Shown: positions 1 to 9,270, counted from the stretch's first letter. The stretch is 51,589 nucleotides of DNA from an uncultured Selenomonas sp. (GCA_902766095.1 CACXCN010000039.1:1-51589), one strand, 5' to 3'. Notes: a model not told the origin generated them from the sequence alone. Made by a program: numbers and translations.

Positions 1-207
1 GGTCGTAGCAGCAGACGTAATGGTGATACCACGCTCCTGCTCCTGGACCATCCAGTCCATGGTGGCTGCGCCATCATGAACCTCGCCGATCTTGTGATTT
101 ACGCCAGTATAGAAGAGGATACGCTCCGTGGTGGTCGTCTTACCGGCATCGATGTGGGCCATGATACCGATGTTACGAGTTTTTTCAAGGGAATACTCTC
201 TTGCCAC
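1..207 (-). CDS. fusA: Elongation factor G, N-terminal part (cut by window edge)
   Basis: This is the first 69 codons of the ribosomal translocase EF-G; the rest lies beyond the left edge. The minus-strand translation runs [20 protein letters not shown] and then [15 protein letters not shown]. It shows the GTPase G1 motif AHIDAGKTT and the start of switch I ([10 protein letters not shown]), both typical of EF-G. The start codon is GTG at 207, with an AGGAG Shine-Dalgarno about 10 bases upstream. It follows rpsG by 39 bases and belongs to the same str operon. Identity is secure because the G-domain start is nearly invariant; EF-Tu and TypA differ clearly here. Confidence 0.96.
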   Translation of the reverse strand, partial: MAREYSLEKTRNIGIMAHIDAGKTTTTERILFYTGVNHKIGEVHDGAATMDWMVQEQERGITITSAATT

Positions 208-246
208 TTTGTATTATCGCTCCTTATCAGCAGTATAGCGGAAGGA

Positions 247-756
<510 letters not shown>

Positions 757-1134
757 TTATTTCTTCTTGGCTTTCTTGGCACCGTACTTAGAACGGGCCT
801 GACCACGGTCCTGAACGCCAGCAGTATCAAGCGAACCACGGATGATGTGATAACGAACACCCGGAAGATCCTTAACACGACCGCCGCGAATCAGAACGAC
901 GCTGTGCTCCTGAAGATTATGGCCAATGCCTGGGATGTATGCGGTAACCTCGATGCTGTTCGTCAGGCGAACACGAGCCACCTTACGCAGAGCCGAGTTC
1001 GGCTTCTTCGGTGTCGAAGTGTAGACACGCGTGCAGACGCCGCGCTTCTGCGGGCAATTCTTCAATGCTGGGGCTTTCGACTTCTCCTGCATGCTCTTAC
1101 GGCTTTTACGGACGAGCTGATTGATAGTAGGCAT
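757..1134 (-). CDS. rpsL: 30S ribosomal protein S12
   Basis: S12 sits at the decoding centre and influences accuracy. The 125-residue product begins [13 protein letters not shown] and carries the conserved loops [17 protein letters not shown] and [17 protein letters not shown]. The lysines in PKKPNSA and GRVKDLPG, which are changed in classical streptomycin-resistant mutants, are both wild type. The short tail [11 protein letters not shown] is typical of Firmicutes. The ATG is preceded by a GGAGGTGC Shine-Dalgarno. The gene follows the L7Ae-like gene by 72 bases and leads directly into rpsG. Confidence 0.98.
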   Translation of the reverse strand: MPTINQLVRKSRKSMQEKSKAPALKNCPQKRGVCTRVYTSTPKKPNSALRKVARVRLTNSIEVTAYIPGIGHNLQEHSVVLIRGGRVKDLPGVRYHIIRGSLDTAGVQDRGQARSKYGAKKAKKK

Positions 1135-1206
1135 ACATGCACCTCCTTCCTACATATTGGAAATTTATTATTTATCAAAACCACGAAGCGTACCTCGGGG
1201 TTTCTA

Positions 1207-1452
1207 TCATTTTAATATGGCAGCTGCTGCCGCATCGACCTTTATGCCGCAAGCTCTGCCGAGCTCCTGCATACTGGCTGATTCATCCGGCTCCAGACCA
1301 CACTCATGAGCTAGTTCCCTCAGCGGCTCTATAACGCCTGCCTCCGCATCGTGAGCCAGATACAATTTCCTGGCTGCACCGCGCTTCAGGCATTTCGTCA
1401 CCTGCTTGATCCCGGTCACATGCTCACTGCTTTTCAATTCATCCAGCGTCAT
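1207..1452 (-). CDS. L7Ae/L30e-family ribosomal protein (YbxF/RplGB-like)
   Basis: This is an 81-residue member of the L7Ae/L30e/S12e/Gadd45 family, proteins that bind kink-turn RNA. The central segment GIKQVTKCLKRGAARKLYLAHDAE is the RNA-binding face (family G-x-x-x-x-x-K with KxLYLAxDA). In Firmicutes this gene normally lies between rpoC and rpsL. Here it is the first gene of the str transcript, and aroH rather than rpoC lies upstream. A GAGGAGTGAAAGACG ribosome-binding region precedes the ATG, and a strong promoter lies about 60 bases further up. The family call is firm; the exact cellular role is not known from sequence. Confidence 0.9.
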   Translation of the reverse strand: MTLDELKSSEHVTGIKQVTKCLKRGAARKLYLAHDAEAGVIEPLRELAHECGLEPDESASMQELGRACGIKVDAAAAAILK

Positions 1453-1505
1453 CGTCTTTCACTCCTCTGTATGAATTCCCCGGCCCCCGGCCGAAGTACT
1501 TTTAT

Positions 1506-1534
1506 ATATTATCACCCGCAAAAACCTATGTCAA
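1506..1534 (-). promoter_or_regulatory. Sigma-A-type promoter of the str operon
   Basis: On the minus strand a perfect -35 TTGACA (1529-1534) and a -10 TAATAT (1506-1511) are separated by 17 bases. Transcription should start near 1499 and run into the L7Ae-like gene, rpsL, rpsG and fusA. The leader of roughly 45 bases contains a GC-rich segment with CCGG repeats that could fold. Confidence 0.8.
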
Positions 1535-1605
1535 CACTTATAAATCAATATTTTGCGTGTACACTTCGCCTGGCGTTTCTTATTTTATTATTCCTTTCCC
1601 AAAGA

Positions 1606-1666
1606 ACAAAAAAATCCGCAGAGACTGAATACTGCTCCCCTAGCGCTGTACTCAGCTCACTGCGGA
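1606..1666 (-). terminator. Rho-independent terminator after aroH
   Basis: Arms TCCGCAG (1615-1621) and CTGCGGA (1660-1666) pair and the inner part shows further partial pairing. On the minus strand the stem is followed directly by seven T residues (1608-1614). It ends the transcript containing aroH and insulates the str promoter downstream. Confidence 0.75.
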
Positions 1667-1675
1667 CTGCGACTC

Positions 1676-2044
1676 TCAATCATCACTCGCTGCCAGATCG
1701 GGCCGCAGCTTCGCGGCCCCCTTCAGATACACATGCCTGATCTCACGTTGCGGGATCGCAATATCAGCCAACACGAGGGCACGGATGCATTTCGGCAGGC
1801 TGCCGTCTATGGCGCACTGCCGGGCATCAAAGAGCGGCACGAATTCAAAGCCGGAGAGCCGCCGCACCCCCGTCGTCGGGAACGCCGCCTGCAGATCGTC
1901 GGTCATGCTGAATATGATCGCACCGATATCCTCAGATCGGAGCTGATTCCGCTGCATGATTTCAGAGATCAATGTCTCACCCGCCTGCCAGATCGATTCC
2001 TCATCATCGTTCTCTACCGTGATAGCGCCGCGGATCCCTCTCAT
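1676..2044 (-). CDS. aroH: Chorismate mutase, AroH class
   Basis: This monofunctional enzyme converts chorismate to prephenate, the branch point to phenylalanine and tyrosine. The 122-residue product matches the trimeric AroH fold known from Bacillus subtilis. It has the N-terminal active-site arginine in MRGIRGAITVE, the segment KCIRALVLAD holding the second catalytic arginine, and the C-terminal IRHVYLKGA with the conserved tyrosine. The start ATG has an AGGAGG Shine-Dalgarno 8 bases upstream. It lies 71 bases after the UbiB-family gene in the same direction. No other aromatic pathway gene is nearby. Confidence 0.93.
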   Translation of the reverse strand: MRGIRGAITVENDDEESIWQAGETLISEIMQRNQLRSEDIGAIIFSMTDDLQAAFPTTGVRRLSGFEFVPLFDARQCAIDGSLPKCIRALVLADIAIPQREIRHVYLKGAAKLRPDLAASDD

Positions 2045-2115
2045 GACGATTTCCTCCTTTATATATAGTACGTAATTCAGCGAATTGCCTGTCTGCGTAT
2101 CAGACTGAGTAATGT

Positions 2116-3723
2116 TCAGCGCGTTCCCTTATGGATATCCCAGATAAGCCTCACGCTCAGTACGAAGGCGATAAGATAGCCCAGGACGCCCAGCAGTGGG
2201 ATGCCCATGATCTGTGGCGTCATGCCGGTCGTACATATCGTACTCGAAGCGATAAGCAACGCTGCGCAAAGAAGCGAGATGATTAATTTGTTGACCATGC
2301 GGTCGACATGACGCAGCGTTTCCTCCGAGCCAGTCACATCCATATTGATCCGCGTCTGGCCGGACAACGTCATCTTTATGATATCCGACAGTTGTTCTGG
2401 CAGCTGCACCGACTTGCGCGCCAACAGCAGGCCCTCCTGCCGCACCTTGCTGAGTTCCTCGCGCCAGTTAAAGTTGCGCTTGTAGTTCACCGACATGCTG
2501 CGGGCCAGTATCTCGACGAAGCTGACATCCGGGCAGCAGAGCCGCAGGACGCCCTCAATCGTCAGCACGCCACGCGCGAACATCGAGAATCCCTGCGGGC
2601 AGCCGATATGATGCACGCGCAGTATATTCATGATCTGCCGCGTCAGTACGCCCATCTGGAGCGAGCGGAAATCCATCGTCGTGTACTGTGCCATGAGCTG
2701 ATCGATATCCTGATAGAGGGCCGTATGGTTGATGCGTCCTTTCACGACACCGAGCGCCAGCACAGCGGACTTCATCTCGAACGTATCATGGGTAGCCAGC
2801 GCGTATACCGCCTTGCGGATAGCCAGGCGGTCACGCGTGCTCAGGCGTCCCATCATGCCGAGGTCCAGCCACACGATGCGGCCATTGCGCACCCATATAT
2901 TGCCCGGATGTGGATCCGCATGAAAAAATCCATCCTCGATGATCTGCTTGACGTAGTTCTCGCCGAGCTTCCGTCCGATGGAGTTGATATCGACGCCCTT
3001 CGCGCGCAGCGCTGCGAGATCATCGATACGCGTCCCCTCGACGAACTCCATGACCAGTATGTGCTGGGTCGACAGATGACGATAGACCCGCGGGCATGTC
3101 ACATAGCCGATGTCCCGGTTCAAATGGCGGAACTCGTCGATATGGTCGGCCTCCATGAGAAAGTCCATCTCCTGCTTGGCAATGGCCCACATCTCATCGA
3201 GCACCATATTGAAGTCCACGACGTCCTGAGAATCACTCAGGGCCTTTATGAGCCGGATTGCACGCTTCAGCAGCACGATATCCTTGCTCATGATCTCATA
3301 GATGCCCGGCCGCTGTACTTTGACGACGACCTTCTCGCCGCTTGTCAGCACTGCCTTGTGGACCTGAGCGATACTGGCCGAGCCCAATGCCTGCTCATCG
3401 ATACTCCGGAATATCTGCTCCCAGTGGCGATTGTACTCGCGCTCGATGACCTTTATGATTTCGGAAAATGGCAGCGGCTTAGCCTCGCTCTGCAGCTTCA
3501 TAAGCTCTTCGCAATACTCGGGTGGCAGGAAATCCGGCCGCATCGCCAGAACCTGGCCGAGCTTCACATACGTCGGCCCCAGGTCCTCGAGTATCATGCG
3601 CAGCTTTTCCGGCGTCATGCCACGCACTACCTCGCGGTGACGAAATACTTGCAACATCTCGCGCAAGCGCTTCGTGGCCTCGACATTCGTAGAGATATTG
3701 CCTTTCAAGAACTGTTTTAGCAT
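2116..3723 (-). CDS. UbiB/ABC1/AarF-family atypical kinase
   Basis: This is a 535-residue membrane-anchored atypical protein kinase-like ATPase of the UbiB family. Members support isoprenoid-lipid biosynthesis such as quinones, and the bacterial substrate is unsettled. Visible motifs are the family-specific KLGQ segment (GPTYVKLGQVLAMRPDFLP), the Ala-rich nucleotide loop LGSASIAQVHKA, VVVKVQRPG with the invariant lysine, the catalytic-type FFHADPHPGNIWV and the metal-binding LDLGMMG. Two hydrophobic segments at the C-terminus (about residues 480-530) look like a transmembrane hairpin. I chose ATG 3723 over the TTG two codons upstream because it has AGGGG six bases before it. Confidence 0.92.
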   Translation of the reverse strand: MLKQFLKGNISTNVEATKRLREMLQVFRHREVVRGMTPEKLRMILEDLGPTYVKLGQVLAMRPDFLPPEYCEELMKLQSEAKPLPFSEIIKVIEREYNRHWEQIFRSIDEQALGSASIAQVHKAVLTSGEKVVVKVQRPGIYEIMSKDIVLLKRAIRLIKALSDSQDVVDFNMVLDEMWAIAKQEMDFLMEADHIDEFRHLNRDIGYVTCPRVYRHLSTQHILVMEFVEGTRIDDLAALRAKGVDINSIGRKLGENYVKQIIEDGFFHADPHPGNIWVRNGRIVWLDLGMMGRLSTRDRLAIRKAVYALATHDTFEMKSAVLALGVVKGRINHTALYQDIDQLMAQYTTMDFRSLQMGVLTRQIMNILRVHHIGCPQGFSMFARGVLTIEGVLRLCCPDVSFVEILARSMSVNYKRNFNWREELSKVRQEGLLLARKSVQLPEQLSDIIKMTLSGQTRINMDVTGSEETLRHVDRMVNKLIISLLCAALLIASSTICTTGMTPQIMGIPLLGVLGYLIAFVLSVRLIWDIHKGTR

Positions 3724-3808
3724 AAGCAACCCCTAGCAGCCTGTACTGGCTGTTTGCCACCTCTGGAAATCATGATATCGTCAGCGTCCGAAGCCTGCAA
3801 CAAGATAA

Positions 3809-5443
3809 TCAGGCGCGTTTCGCAGTCTTGCCATACTTCTCAGCCAGCTGCTGGCGCACGGTCTCATTCGTCAGGAACTCATCATACGAGCAGACGCGGT
3901 CGACGACGCCATGCGGCGTCAGATCGATGATGCGGTTCGCAATCGTCTGCACGAACTCATGGTCATGCGAAACGAACAGCACCGTACCTCCGAAAGAAAT
4001 CAGGCCGTTGTTCAGTGCCGTAATGCTTTCGAGGTCGAGATGGTTCGTCGGCTCGTCGAGCAGCAGCACATTAGCGCCGGACAGCATCATGCGCGACAGC
4101 ATGCAGCGCACGCGCTCGCCACCGGACAGCACCTCGGCCTTCTTCTGGCTCTCTTCGCCCGAGAACAGCATGCGCCCGAGGAACCCACGCACGAATGTCT
4201 CATCCGGGTCCTTCGAATACTGGCGCAGCCAGTCGACAAGATTGAGGTCCACATCATCGAAGTAAGCCGAGTTATCCGATGGCAGATAGGCCTGCGACGT
4301 CGTGACGCCCCATTTGAACGTGCCCGAGTCTGCCTGCTCCTCGCCCATCAGTATCTTGAACAGCGTCGTCTTGCCGATGGCATTCGGCCCGACGAAAGCG
4401 ACCTTATCGCCGCGACGCAGGGTGAAGCTGACATTGTTCAGCACCTGCTCGCCATCGACGTTCTTCGACAGTCCCTCGACCGTCAGCAGCTGGTCGCCAG
4501 CCTCGCGGTCCGGCGTGAACGCGATATACGGATAGCGGCGCGATGATGGCTTGATATCATCGAGCGTTATCTTGTCGAGCATCTTCTTGCGGCTCGTGGC
4601 CTGCTTCGACTTCGCCGCATTGGCCGCGAAACGCGCGATGAATGTCTGCAGTTCCTTGATCTTCTCTTCCTTTTTCTTATTCTGCTCTTTCTGCATCTGC
4701 AGAGCCAGCTGGCTCGACTGATACCAGAAATCGTAGTTGCCCGCGAAGAGGTTGATCTCGCCGAAGTCGACATCGCAGATATAGGTGCAGACCTGGTTCA
4801 GGAAATGACGGTCATGCGATACGACGATGACCGTGTTCGGGAAATCCTCGAGGAAATTCTCGAGCCATGTAATCGACTCCACGTCAAGATGGTTCGTCGG
4901 CTCGTCGAGCAGAAGGATGTCCGGACTGCCGAACAGTGCCTGTGCCAGCAGCACGCGCACTTTCTCCTGCGGCTTCAGCTCGCTCATGCGCATGGTATGC
5001 TCACTGTCCGGGATGCCGAGGCCATTCAGCAGGCGCGCTGCCTCGCTTTCTGCATCCCAGCCATTCATCTCCGCGAACTCAGCCTCGAGCTCCGCCGCCC
5101 GATTGCCATCCTCCTCCGAGAAATCCGGCTTCGCATAAAGAGCGTCCTTCTCATCCATGATCTCGACAAGGCGCTTGTTGCCCATGATGACCGTGCGCAG
5201 CACTTCATACTCATCGTAGGCATAGTGATCCTGCTGCAGCACGGACAGCCGCTCGCCCGGATCGATGCTGATTGTTCCGCTCGTCGGCTCGATCTCTCCC
5301 GACAGCAGACGCAGGAACGTCGACTTGCCGGCACCGTTCGCACCGATGATGCCATAGCAGTTCCCCGGCGTAAACTTCAGATTGACGCCCTTATACAGTA
5401 CCCGCTTGCCAAACTGCAAGCCAACATTATTCACAGTGATCAT
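3809..5443 (-). CDS. ABC-F family ATPase (YkpA/YbiT-like)
   Basis: This soluble ATPase has two ABC domains and no membrane segment, the ABC-F design. Members act on the ribosome, for example in translation-state sensing or ribosome rescue. The first Walker A is GANGAGKST (about residue 34) and the second is GPNAIGKTT (about 353). Both Walker B regions read LLLDEPTNHLD. The second signature is LSGGER; the first is degenerate (MSELKPQEKVR). The linker (about residues 240-290) is rich in Lys, Glu and Gln, as expected for the P-site tRNA interaction motif. The 544-residue length fits the YkpA/YbiT group rather than the antibiotic-resistance ABC-F proteins, but sequence alone does not exclude a resistance role. 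Confidence 0.92.
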   Translation of the reverse strand: MITVNNVGLQFGKRVLYKGVNLKFTPGNCYGIIGANGAGKSTFLRLLSGEIEPTSGTISIDPGERLSVLQQDHYAYDEYEVLRTVIMGNKRLVEIMDEKDALYAKPDFSEEDGNRAAELEAEFAEMNGWDAESEAARLLNGLGIPDSEHTMRMSELKPQEKVRVLLAQALFGSPDILLLDEPTNHLDVESITWLENFLEDFPNTVIVVSHDRHFLNQVCTYICDVDFGEINLFAGNYDFWYQSSQLALQMQKEQNKKKEEKIKELQTFIARFAANAAKSKQATSRKKMLDKITLDDIKPSSRRYPYIAFTPDREAGDQLLTVEGLSKNVDGEQVLNNVSFTLRRGDKVAFVGPNAIGKTTLFKILMGEEQADSGTFKWGVTTSQAYLPSDNSAYFDDVDLNLVDWLRQYSKDPDETFVRGFLGRMLFSGEESQKKAEVLSGGERVRCMLSRMMLSGANVLLLDEPTNHLDLESITALNNGLISFGGTVLFVSHDHEFVQTIANRIIDLTPHGVVDRVCSYDEFLTNETVRQQLAEKYGKTAKRA

Positions 5444-5485
5444 AAAGCTGCCTCATCTCTTTTCTTTTCCAACATTATATATCAA

Positions 5486-6406
5486 TTACTTCGTGAGCAG
5501 AGCCCGATACATCGACAATATGCTCTGACCATAGGAATAGCCAGGTACCGCCCAGCGGCCGTTCAGATCCTCCCAGCGCCCCAATGTATTCGTTCCGTAC
5601 GTCGAGCGCACGAGCTCGTAGCGCGGATCGACGACCGGCTCCTGCGGCTGACGCGTCGAAGCATAGGCGAGCAGATGCTGGATATGAGCCCGCACCCCGA
5701 GCTGGGCCGAGGGGAAATACGCCCCCTTGATCTGCGCGCTCGTGGTCCCGAGCCCGCAATAATTATTCTGATCAGGCGTAACCGTCCCGCCATAGCGGAA
5801 GAACCCTGTCTCCTTCAGAGCCTGCACGAAAGCAACATCCGGCCGGATGCCCTCGCGCTCGCCTTCCATATAGTAGTAGGAAACCAGCTGCTCCGGCGTC
5901 ACCGAAATAAACGGATGAGGATTGACGGAAAGTAGGTAATCCACACACTGCTGCTGGCTGGCCAGCGGCGTCCCGATGATGGAATCATCAGCCGCCGATA
6001 CGGTCTGCGGCACTGCGAGCGGCGGCACCGGCAGCTGCGACATATCAGCTACGGCATTCTGCTTCTCCGCCGGATGGAGGATATCCTTTACTCGCTCATT
6101 CAAGCTGCGCTCCTCGCCTGCAGCCTGACGCACCTGACGATGCCGGTTCGGCATGATGACCACCTTCGTCGAACCGTCGCGGCTGACAGGCCGCTCCATC
6201 CGCTCACTGTCACTGCCAGCAATCGCACGCGACTGTTCCAATGATGCCGGTTGCACGACAGCCTCCTCCGGTATCTGATGATGCCGGGCTTCGACGGGGC
6301 TGGCTGTCAGCACCAGCAGTCCCGACAGCGCCCCTATAGCGATATAACTTTTCCTTACAGCGAATATTTTGTTTAGTATATTGATTCTGTTACTATCGAC
6401 CGTCAA
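5486..6406 (-). CDS. Secreted glucosaminidase-domain protein
   Basis: This is a predicted exported peptidoglycan hydrolase of the endo-beta-N-acetylglucosaminidase (Amidase_4/FlgJ-like) family. The C-terminal domain, from about residue 180, has the family pattern: the catalytic-type glutamate in FVQALKETGFFRYGG, then NNYCGLGTTSAQ, and an end in WEDLNGRWAVPG. The N-terminus has a hydrophobic signal segment (SYIAIGALSGLLVLTASPVEA). The linker up to about residue 170 is Pro/Arg-rich and looks disordered. I place the start at TTG 6406, with AAGGGG about 10 bases upstream. A longer reading would add 49 residues unlike a signal peptide and would overlap the permease gene. The domain call is firm; the start is less sure. 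Confidence 0.82.
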   Translation of the reverse strand: MTVDSNRINILNKIFAVRKSYIAIGALSGLLVLTASPVEARHHQIPEEAVVQPASLEQSRAIAGSDSERMERPVSRDGSTKVVIMPNRHRQVRQAAGEERSLNERVKDILHPAEKQNAVADMSQLPVPPLAVPQTVSAADDSIIGTPLASQQQCVDYLLSVNPHPFISVTPEQLVSYYYMEGEREGIRPDVAFVQALKETGFFRYGGTVTPDQNNYCGLGTTSAQIKGAYFPSAQLGVRAHIQHLLAYASTRQPQEPVVDPRYELVRSTYGTNTLGRWEDLNGRWAVPGYSYGQSILSMYRALLTK

Positions 6407-6438
6407 AAACTGAACACCCCTTGAAAACGTAGCTATAC

Positions 6439-7719
6439 TTACCAAGTCAACAAAATGAAATACACTAAGAATAAGACAGTCAGCCCCCGCATGGACCAGC
6501 TCAACTCCCGGCCGCGACCGGCCAGGATCAGGCTGCCGCTCCAGGTCAGACATCCGGCCCCGAGCCCCACGGCGAAATCTCCCGCCAGCGGAATGAGCAG
6601 CAATGTCAGCATACCGGCCAGATACCCGGCCCGGTCCGGCAGACTCGCAGCCGTCGTCCTAATGATATGCTCCAGCATAAGCAGGCCGCCGACGACCAGC
6701 ACCGGCACCGCTGGCGCTGGGAAATCGGCCAGGGCCGCGAGCACAGGCTCGAAAAGCAAGGCTGCCAACAGCAGCGCCGCCGCAGCCAGAGCTGTCCGGC
6801 GAGTCCCTGAGTCCTTTTGCTGCCCTGCCAGGATGGAGAGTGGCGACAACGCCACCGGCAGGCTCCCGACGAATGCCCCGATTGTACTCACTACCCCGAG
6901 GCCAGCAGATACCCGAGTACGCATCCGGCACTCTGTAGCCGCTAAAACACCTTCATTCCAACAAATCAGAGTCAATCCGAGTGCCACGCCCGTCCCCAGC
7001 ATGCGCACGGCATCGCCATCGCGCGCCGGCAATATCGTCAGCTGCAGAGCCGTGACATCGAGCCCCTCCGGCAGCATGCACGGTGCGGCTGGCAGGGCCC
7101 AGAAGCCCTCAGCCAGCGCTATGACTGCCGTGACAAGCATGCCCAGGAACAAGCTCAGAGCCATTGATACGCGCAGGAACAGCAGTGCGAGCGTCACTAC
7201 GATGCCGCAGAGACTCAGATACGCCAATGGGTCCTGCATATCTCCGAGCATCATCGGCGTCGGGCTGCCAGCCCAGGGCGCCGCCACGAGCAGCCTCCCC
7301 TGCGTCAGGCCCAGCACCACGAGCAACAGGCTGCAGCCGCCTGACAGCCCCCACCGGAGCGGTGGAGGAAGCAAGCCAGCCAGATTTCTCCGCCTGACCA
7401 GAAGGCTGAGCAATGCGCCAAGCAGCGATAACACTGCCGCTACGCCGAGCAACTGCTGCCAGCTGAGGCCGGCCGAAAGGCCACGCACATAGACGAGCCA
7501 GGCTGCAATGGCAGCCGGCGTCACCGCCAGCATCGGCAGTCGCCATAGTCCCAGCAGCAGCGTGCCGGCAACCGCGGCCAGCACATAGGCGGTATATGCT
7601 CCGGCAAACGGCATCCCCGCCTGCTGGAGCAGCGATGGCACGACAACCAGTCCAGCCAACTGCACACCAACCATATTCAGACCGGTCAATATATCACCAG
7701 CTGTGGCTCTCCTGGTCAT
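6439..7719 (-). CDS. NCS2/AzgA-like purine permease, divergent
   Basis: This is a 426-residue polytopic membrane protein, with about 12 to 14 hydrophobic segments, resembling AzgA-type hypoxanthine/guanine permeases. The start of the mature sequence follows the AzgA pattern (repeat-1 entry DILTGLNMVGVQLAGLVVVPS, then QQAGMPF and GTLLLGLWRLPMLAVTP). The late segment PVLVVGGLLMLEHI matches the ALIVVGxLM region. Substrate-contacting motifs are poorly conserved, so the substrate is uncertain. ATG 7719 is chosen because a perfect GAGGAGG lies six bases upstream. The longer start at 7806 falls inside a terminator hairpin and upstream of a promoter -10, so it is probably not transcribed in this mRNA. 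Confidence 0.75.
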   Translation of the reverse strand: MTRRATAGDILTGLNMVGVQLAGLVVVPSLLQQAGMPFAGAYTAYVLAAVAGTLLLGLWRLPMLAVTPAAIAAWLVYVRGLSAGLSWQQLLGVAAVLSLLGALLSLLVRRRNLAGLLPPPLRWGLSGGCSLLLVVLGLTQGRLLVAAPWAGSPTPMMLGDMQDPLAYLSLCGIVVTLALLFLRVSMALSLFLGMLVTAVIALAEGFWALPAAPCMLPEGLDVTALQLTILPARDGDAVRMLGTGVALGLTLICWNEGVLAATECRMRTRVSAGLGVVSTIGAFVGSLPVALSPLSILAGQQKDSGTRRTALAAAALLLAALLFEPVLAALADFPAPAVPVLVVGGLLMLEHIIRTTAASLPDRAGYLAGMLTLLLIPLAGDFAVGLGAGCLTWSGSLILAGRGRELSWSMRGLTVLFLVYFILLTW

Positions 7720-7774
7720 GCGCATCCTCCTCGCGGTCAAAAAGCCCACGACCGCCATAATACAACTAACTACT

Positions 7775-7803
7775 ATGATAGCACAAAAAGTCCTGTCTGT
7801 CAG
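7775..7803 (-). promoter_or_regulatory. Promoter of the AzgA-like permease gene
   Basis: On the minus strand, -35 CTGACA (7798-7803) and -10 TATCAT (7775-7780) are separated by 17 bases. The -35 overlaps the 3' arm region of the preceding terminator. Transcription would begin near 7768, which leaves a leader of about 50 bases before the ATG at 7719 and supports the shorter start. Confidence 0.6.
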
Positions 7804-7835
7804 CATCGAAGATTATGCCGAAACCAGACAGGACT
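7785..7835 (-). terminator. Rho-independent terminator after crcB
   Basis: Arms AGTCCTGTCTG (7789-7799) and CAGACAGGACT (7825-7835) pair perfectly. On the minus strand they are followed by TTTTTG. The hairpin ends the galE-like/crcB transcript. It is packed against the next promoter, so its 3' arm borders the -35 box. Confidence 0.8.
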
Positions 7836-7872
7836 GCATATCAGACATGTCGCGTACGCCTAGGCATCCTGC

Positions 7873-8262
7873 TCAACGCGTCAGTTCGCCAGCCGCATAA
7901 ACGCCAACGCCGGCCGCCAAGAGTCCGAGCAGGACATTCGCACCTATATTTACGACTGCGAGGGCATAGCTGCCACCGCGGAGCAAGGTGAGGGTCTCCA
8001 GGCTGAATGAAGAAAATGTGGTAAAGCCACCGAGAAAGCCAACGGTCAGCAGCAGCCGTACCTGCTCCGGCAAAAGTCCTGACGTGCGTGCCAGGACAGC
8101 CAGTGCTCCCATGATCAGCCCCATCAGCAGGCTGCCGACGACATTGACCGTCAGCGTACCGAAAGGGAAAAACGTGCCCAAGCGCATACCGATCTGCGTA
8201 GTCACAAGATAACGGCATACGGCTCCGACGCCGCCACCTAGAAACACATAGATAAGATTCAT
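7873..8262 (-). CDS. crcB: Fluoride channel CrcB/Fluc
   Basis: This is a small four-helix dual-topology channel that exports fluoride ions from the cytoplasm. The 129-residue product has the family start GGGVGAVCRYLV, the TM2 block FPFGTLTVNVVGSLLMGL with the conserved asparagine, and the TM3 fluoride-path motif GFLGGFTTFSSFSLET. It appears as a single gene, which in other species forms homodimers. I looked for a fluoride riboswitch in the 87 bases upstream and saw nothing convincing. It follows the GalE-like gene in the same direction. Confidence 0.95.
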   Translation of the reverse strand: MNLIYVFLGGGVGAVCRYLVTTQIGMRLGTFFPFGTLTVNVVGSLLMGLIMGALAVLARTSGLLPEQVRLLLTVGFLGGFTTFSSFSLETLTLLRGGSYALAVVNIGANVLLGLLAAGVGVYAAGELTR

Positions 8263-8349
8263 GTTCTGTTCACCTGCTGTCTATCAATATCTCACATCTG
8301 AACCCACTTAGCCGCTGCACCGGCTCTGGCCTGACGCCCTGCTCAGCTC

Positions 8350-9270
8350 TCACGCTTCGAAATACTGCAGCGTCCTCCTCAGTCCCTCGGTCAGTCCGCA
8401 CTGCGGCTCCCAGCCAAGTCCCTGCTTCGCCTTTTCCCGGCTTAGACAGGAACGATAGATGTCGCCCTCCCGCGCCGGAGCATACGACACGTGCCAGTCC
8501 GTCTTCTTGATCTCCGTGAATATGCTCACGAGCTCATTGAGGCTCGTCTCCGTCTGAGTGCTCAGATTGTATACCCGATTCGCCTGATCCGTGACCAGGG
8601 CCATGCGGATGCCGCGGGCGATATCTCCGGCATAGACGAAATCGCGCGTCTGCCCGCCGTCACCGAATATCGTGATATCCTCGCCGCGGGCCGCTTTCTG
8701 CGCAAAAATGCTGATGACGCCGCCCTCGCCCTTGTCGCCCTGCCGCTCCCCATAGACATTCGCGAAGCGCAGCACCACGTACTCCAGCCCATAGTGGCGG
8801 TGATAGAGCTCGAGATAGCGTTCTGACATCTCCTTCGTCAGTCCATAGAATGAGAGCGGCGCCAGGGGTGTATCCTCCACGAGCGGCAGCTCCGCCTCGG
8901 CCACATCGCCGTACACCGCTGCCGACGAGGGGAATATGATGCGCCGCACGCCGCCAGACCTGGCGCCCTCGAGCACGTTCACGAGCCCCATGACATTCTC
9001 ATCCGCATCGAAATATGGATCGCGAATCGACGCCTCCACGAGAATCTGGGCTGCCAGATGAACGATGGCATCGAAATGACCGCCGGCGATATGCTCGCGA
9101 GCCGCTGCACTGCGTATATCATCCTGCCATAGCGTCACACCCTCAGGGATATGCTCTGCCTTGCCCGTGCTCAGATTATCGAGCACCACGACCTCATGCC
9201 CTGCATTCAACAACTCATGCAGCACATGAGAGCCAATAAATCCTGCTCCACCCGTAACCAGAATCTTCAA
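8350..9270 (-). CDS. NAD-dependent nucleotide-sugar epimerase (GalE-like)
   Basis: This extended short-chain dehydrogenase of 306 residues most resembles UDP-glucose/UDP-GlcNAc 4-epimerases and supplies sugars for surface polysaccharide. It has the Rossmann motif GGAGFIGS (residues 7-14), an acidic NAD-binding residue in VVLDNLSTG, the catalytic SSAAVYGD serine region and the YGLTKEMSE Tyr-x3-Lys pair, followed by LRFANVYGERQ. The start is TTG 9270 with a weak purine-rich Shine-Dalgarno (AAAGAAG). No ATG alternative precedes the Rossmann motif. Substrate specificity (UDP-Gal, UDP-GalNAc or other) cannot be read from sequence. Confidence 0.85.
   Translation of the reverse strand: MKILVTGGAGFIGSHVLHELLNAGHEVVVLDNLSTGKAEHIPEGVTLWQDDIRSAAAREHIAGGHFDAIVHLAAQILVEASIRDPYFDADENVMGLVNVLEGARSGGVRRIIFPSSAAVYGDVAEAELPLVEDTPLAPLSFYGLTKEMSERYLELYHRHYGLEYVVLRFANVYGERQGDKGEGGVISIFAQKAARGEDITIFGDGGQTRDFVYAGDIARGIRMALVTDQANRVYNLSTQTETSLNELVSIFTEIKKTDWHVSYAPAREGDIYRSCLSREKAKQGLGWEPQCGLTEGLRRTLQYFEA

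Noticed and set aside
2308..3720. 470-codon plus-strand open frame
   Set aside because: It lies antisense to the clearly conserved UbiB-family gene, has no ribosome-binding site and encodes a His/Leu/Arg-rich sequence typical of the shadow of a GC-rich gene.
8263..8349. Possible fluoride riboswitch before crcB
   Set aside because: The 87-base spacer lacks the conserved pseudoknot elements I know for that riboswitch, and crcB probably shares the galE-like transcript.
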